57,129 nt of DNA from Paracoccaceae bacterium (GTDB taxonomy: Bacteria > Pseudomonadota > Alphaproteobacteria > Rhodobacterales > Rhodobacteraceae): positions 1 to 57,129 of the forward strand of contig JASBTX010000031.1 in the NCBI GenBank assembly GCA_030148225.1. The letters are read 5' to 3'. Shown one piece after another: positions 56,991 through 57,129 of this stretch. Under the pieces are notes generated by a model, which worked only from the letters and a program-made list of their open reading frames with translations, was not told the DNA's origin and did not search any database. Position 1 is the stretch's first letter, and each line of letters starts with the position of its first letter. Made by a program: the position numbers and the translations under genes.

Positions 56991-57129
56991 TGTCAATCGG
57001 CATTGAACTTTGACCCCTTATCGGCATCCAATGTTGACCCCTTTGAGCTGAGCAGGCCCGGCGCAGCGTAGTCTTCATATAACGCAGCGGTGACGGGCCT
57101 GCGTGGTTTCGGATTATCGTTACGCCCGG
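56991..57129. mobile_element. End of an IS21-type insertion sequence, truncated by the window
   Basis: TGTCAATCGG starts the end. Two 21-bp repeats follow 24 bp apart: TCGGCATTGAACTTTGACCCC (56997) and TCGGCATCCAATGTTGACCCC (57021). Tandem end repeats ending in TTGACCCC are typical of IS21-family ends. No istA or istB gene is seen inside the window; the element goes on beyond it. Confidence 0.65.

Overview
The window reads as chromosome of an alphaproteobacterium of the Rhodobacteraceae (Roseobacter-type). Pointers are the moderately GC-rich coding style, an isc-suf operon headed by an IscR without the usual cluster cysteines, a recA-cckA pair with an alphaproteobacterial LexA direct repeat (GTTC-N7-GTTC) and a perfect CtrA box (TTAA-N7-TTAA), and a rhizobial-style aglEFGAK alpha-glucoside operon.

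Layout. 1-1850: right end of an integrative element (three small genes, excisionase, tyrosine integrase) lying against the 3' end of tRNA-Arg(CCG). 1978-9882, minus strand: Fe-S assembly operon iscR, cysteine desulfurase, sufB, a 58-residue membrane protein, a YbjQ-type protein, sufC, sufD, two YIP1-type membrane proteins, sufS. 10028-12377: alpha/beta hydrolase, small conserved genes, SMR efflux protein, Lrp-type regulator, DUF1330. 12379-20930, minus strand: alaS, recA, cckA, an RsmB-type methyltransferase and guaB. 20931-23729: an AT-richer accessory island with a tightly coupled cassette (GHKL ATPase, STAS-like DUF4325 protein, one-pass membrane protein) and a degraded prophage-type gene fragment. 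23730-33585: agmatinase, then the aglEFGAK operon with divergent aglR and glk. 34318-35676: a mini-island of about 1.36 kb carrying a Fic gene, bounded by 16-bp repeats of the 3' end of tRNA-Arg(CCT). 35909-41650: rnd, then a catabolic cluster (Gfo/Idh protein and GntR regulator, divergent from flavin-dependent monooxygenase, aldo/keto reductase and flavin reductase) resembling oxidative sulfoquinovose desulfurisation. 41713-45404: histidine genes hisBH and hisAFE. 45561-50627: assorted genes and tRNA-Tyr. 50902-56602: a surface-sugar locus (DegT aminotransferase, epimerase-type SDR, GtrB-like transferase, acetyltransferase, GtrA flippase, convergent polytopic membrane protein). From 56991: the end of an IS21-type insertion sequence cut by the window edge.

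The best candidates for undescribed biology are the ATPase/STAS-like/membrane cassette at 21459-23385, the tRNA-bounded Fic mini-island, the amino-sugar gtr-like locus, and the monooxygenase cluster at 37190-41650. All functional statements rest on reading the sequence and on family knowledge; no searches were run.
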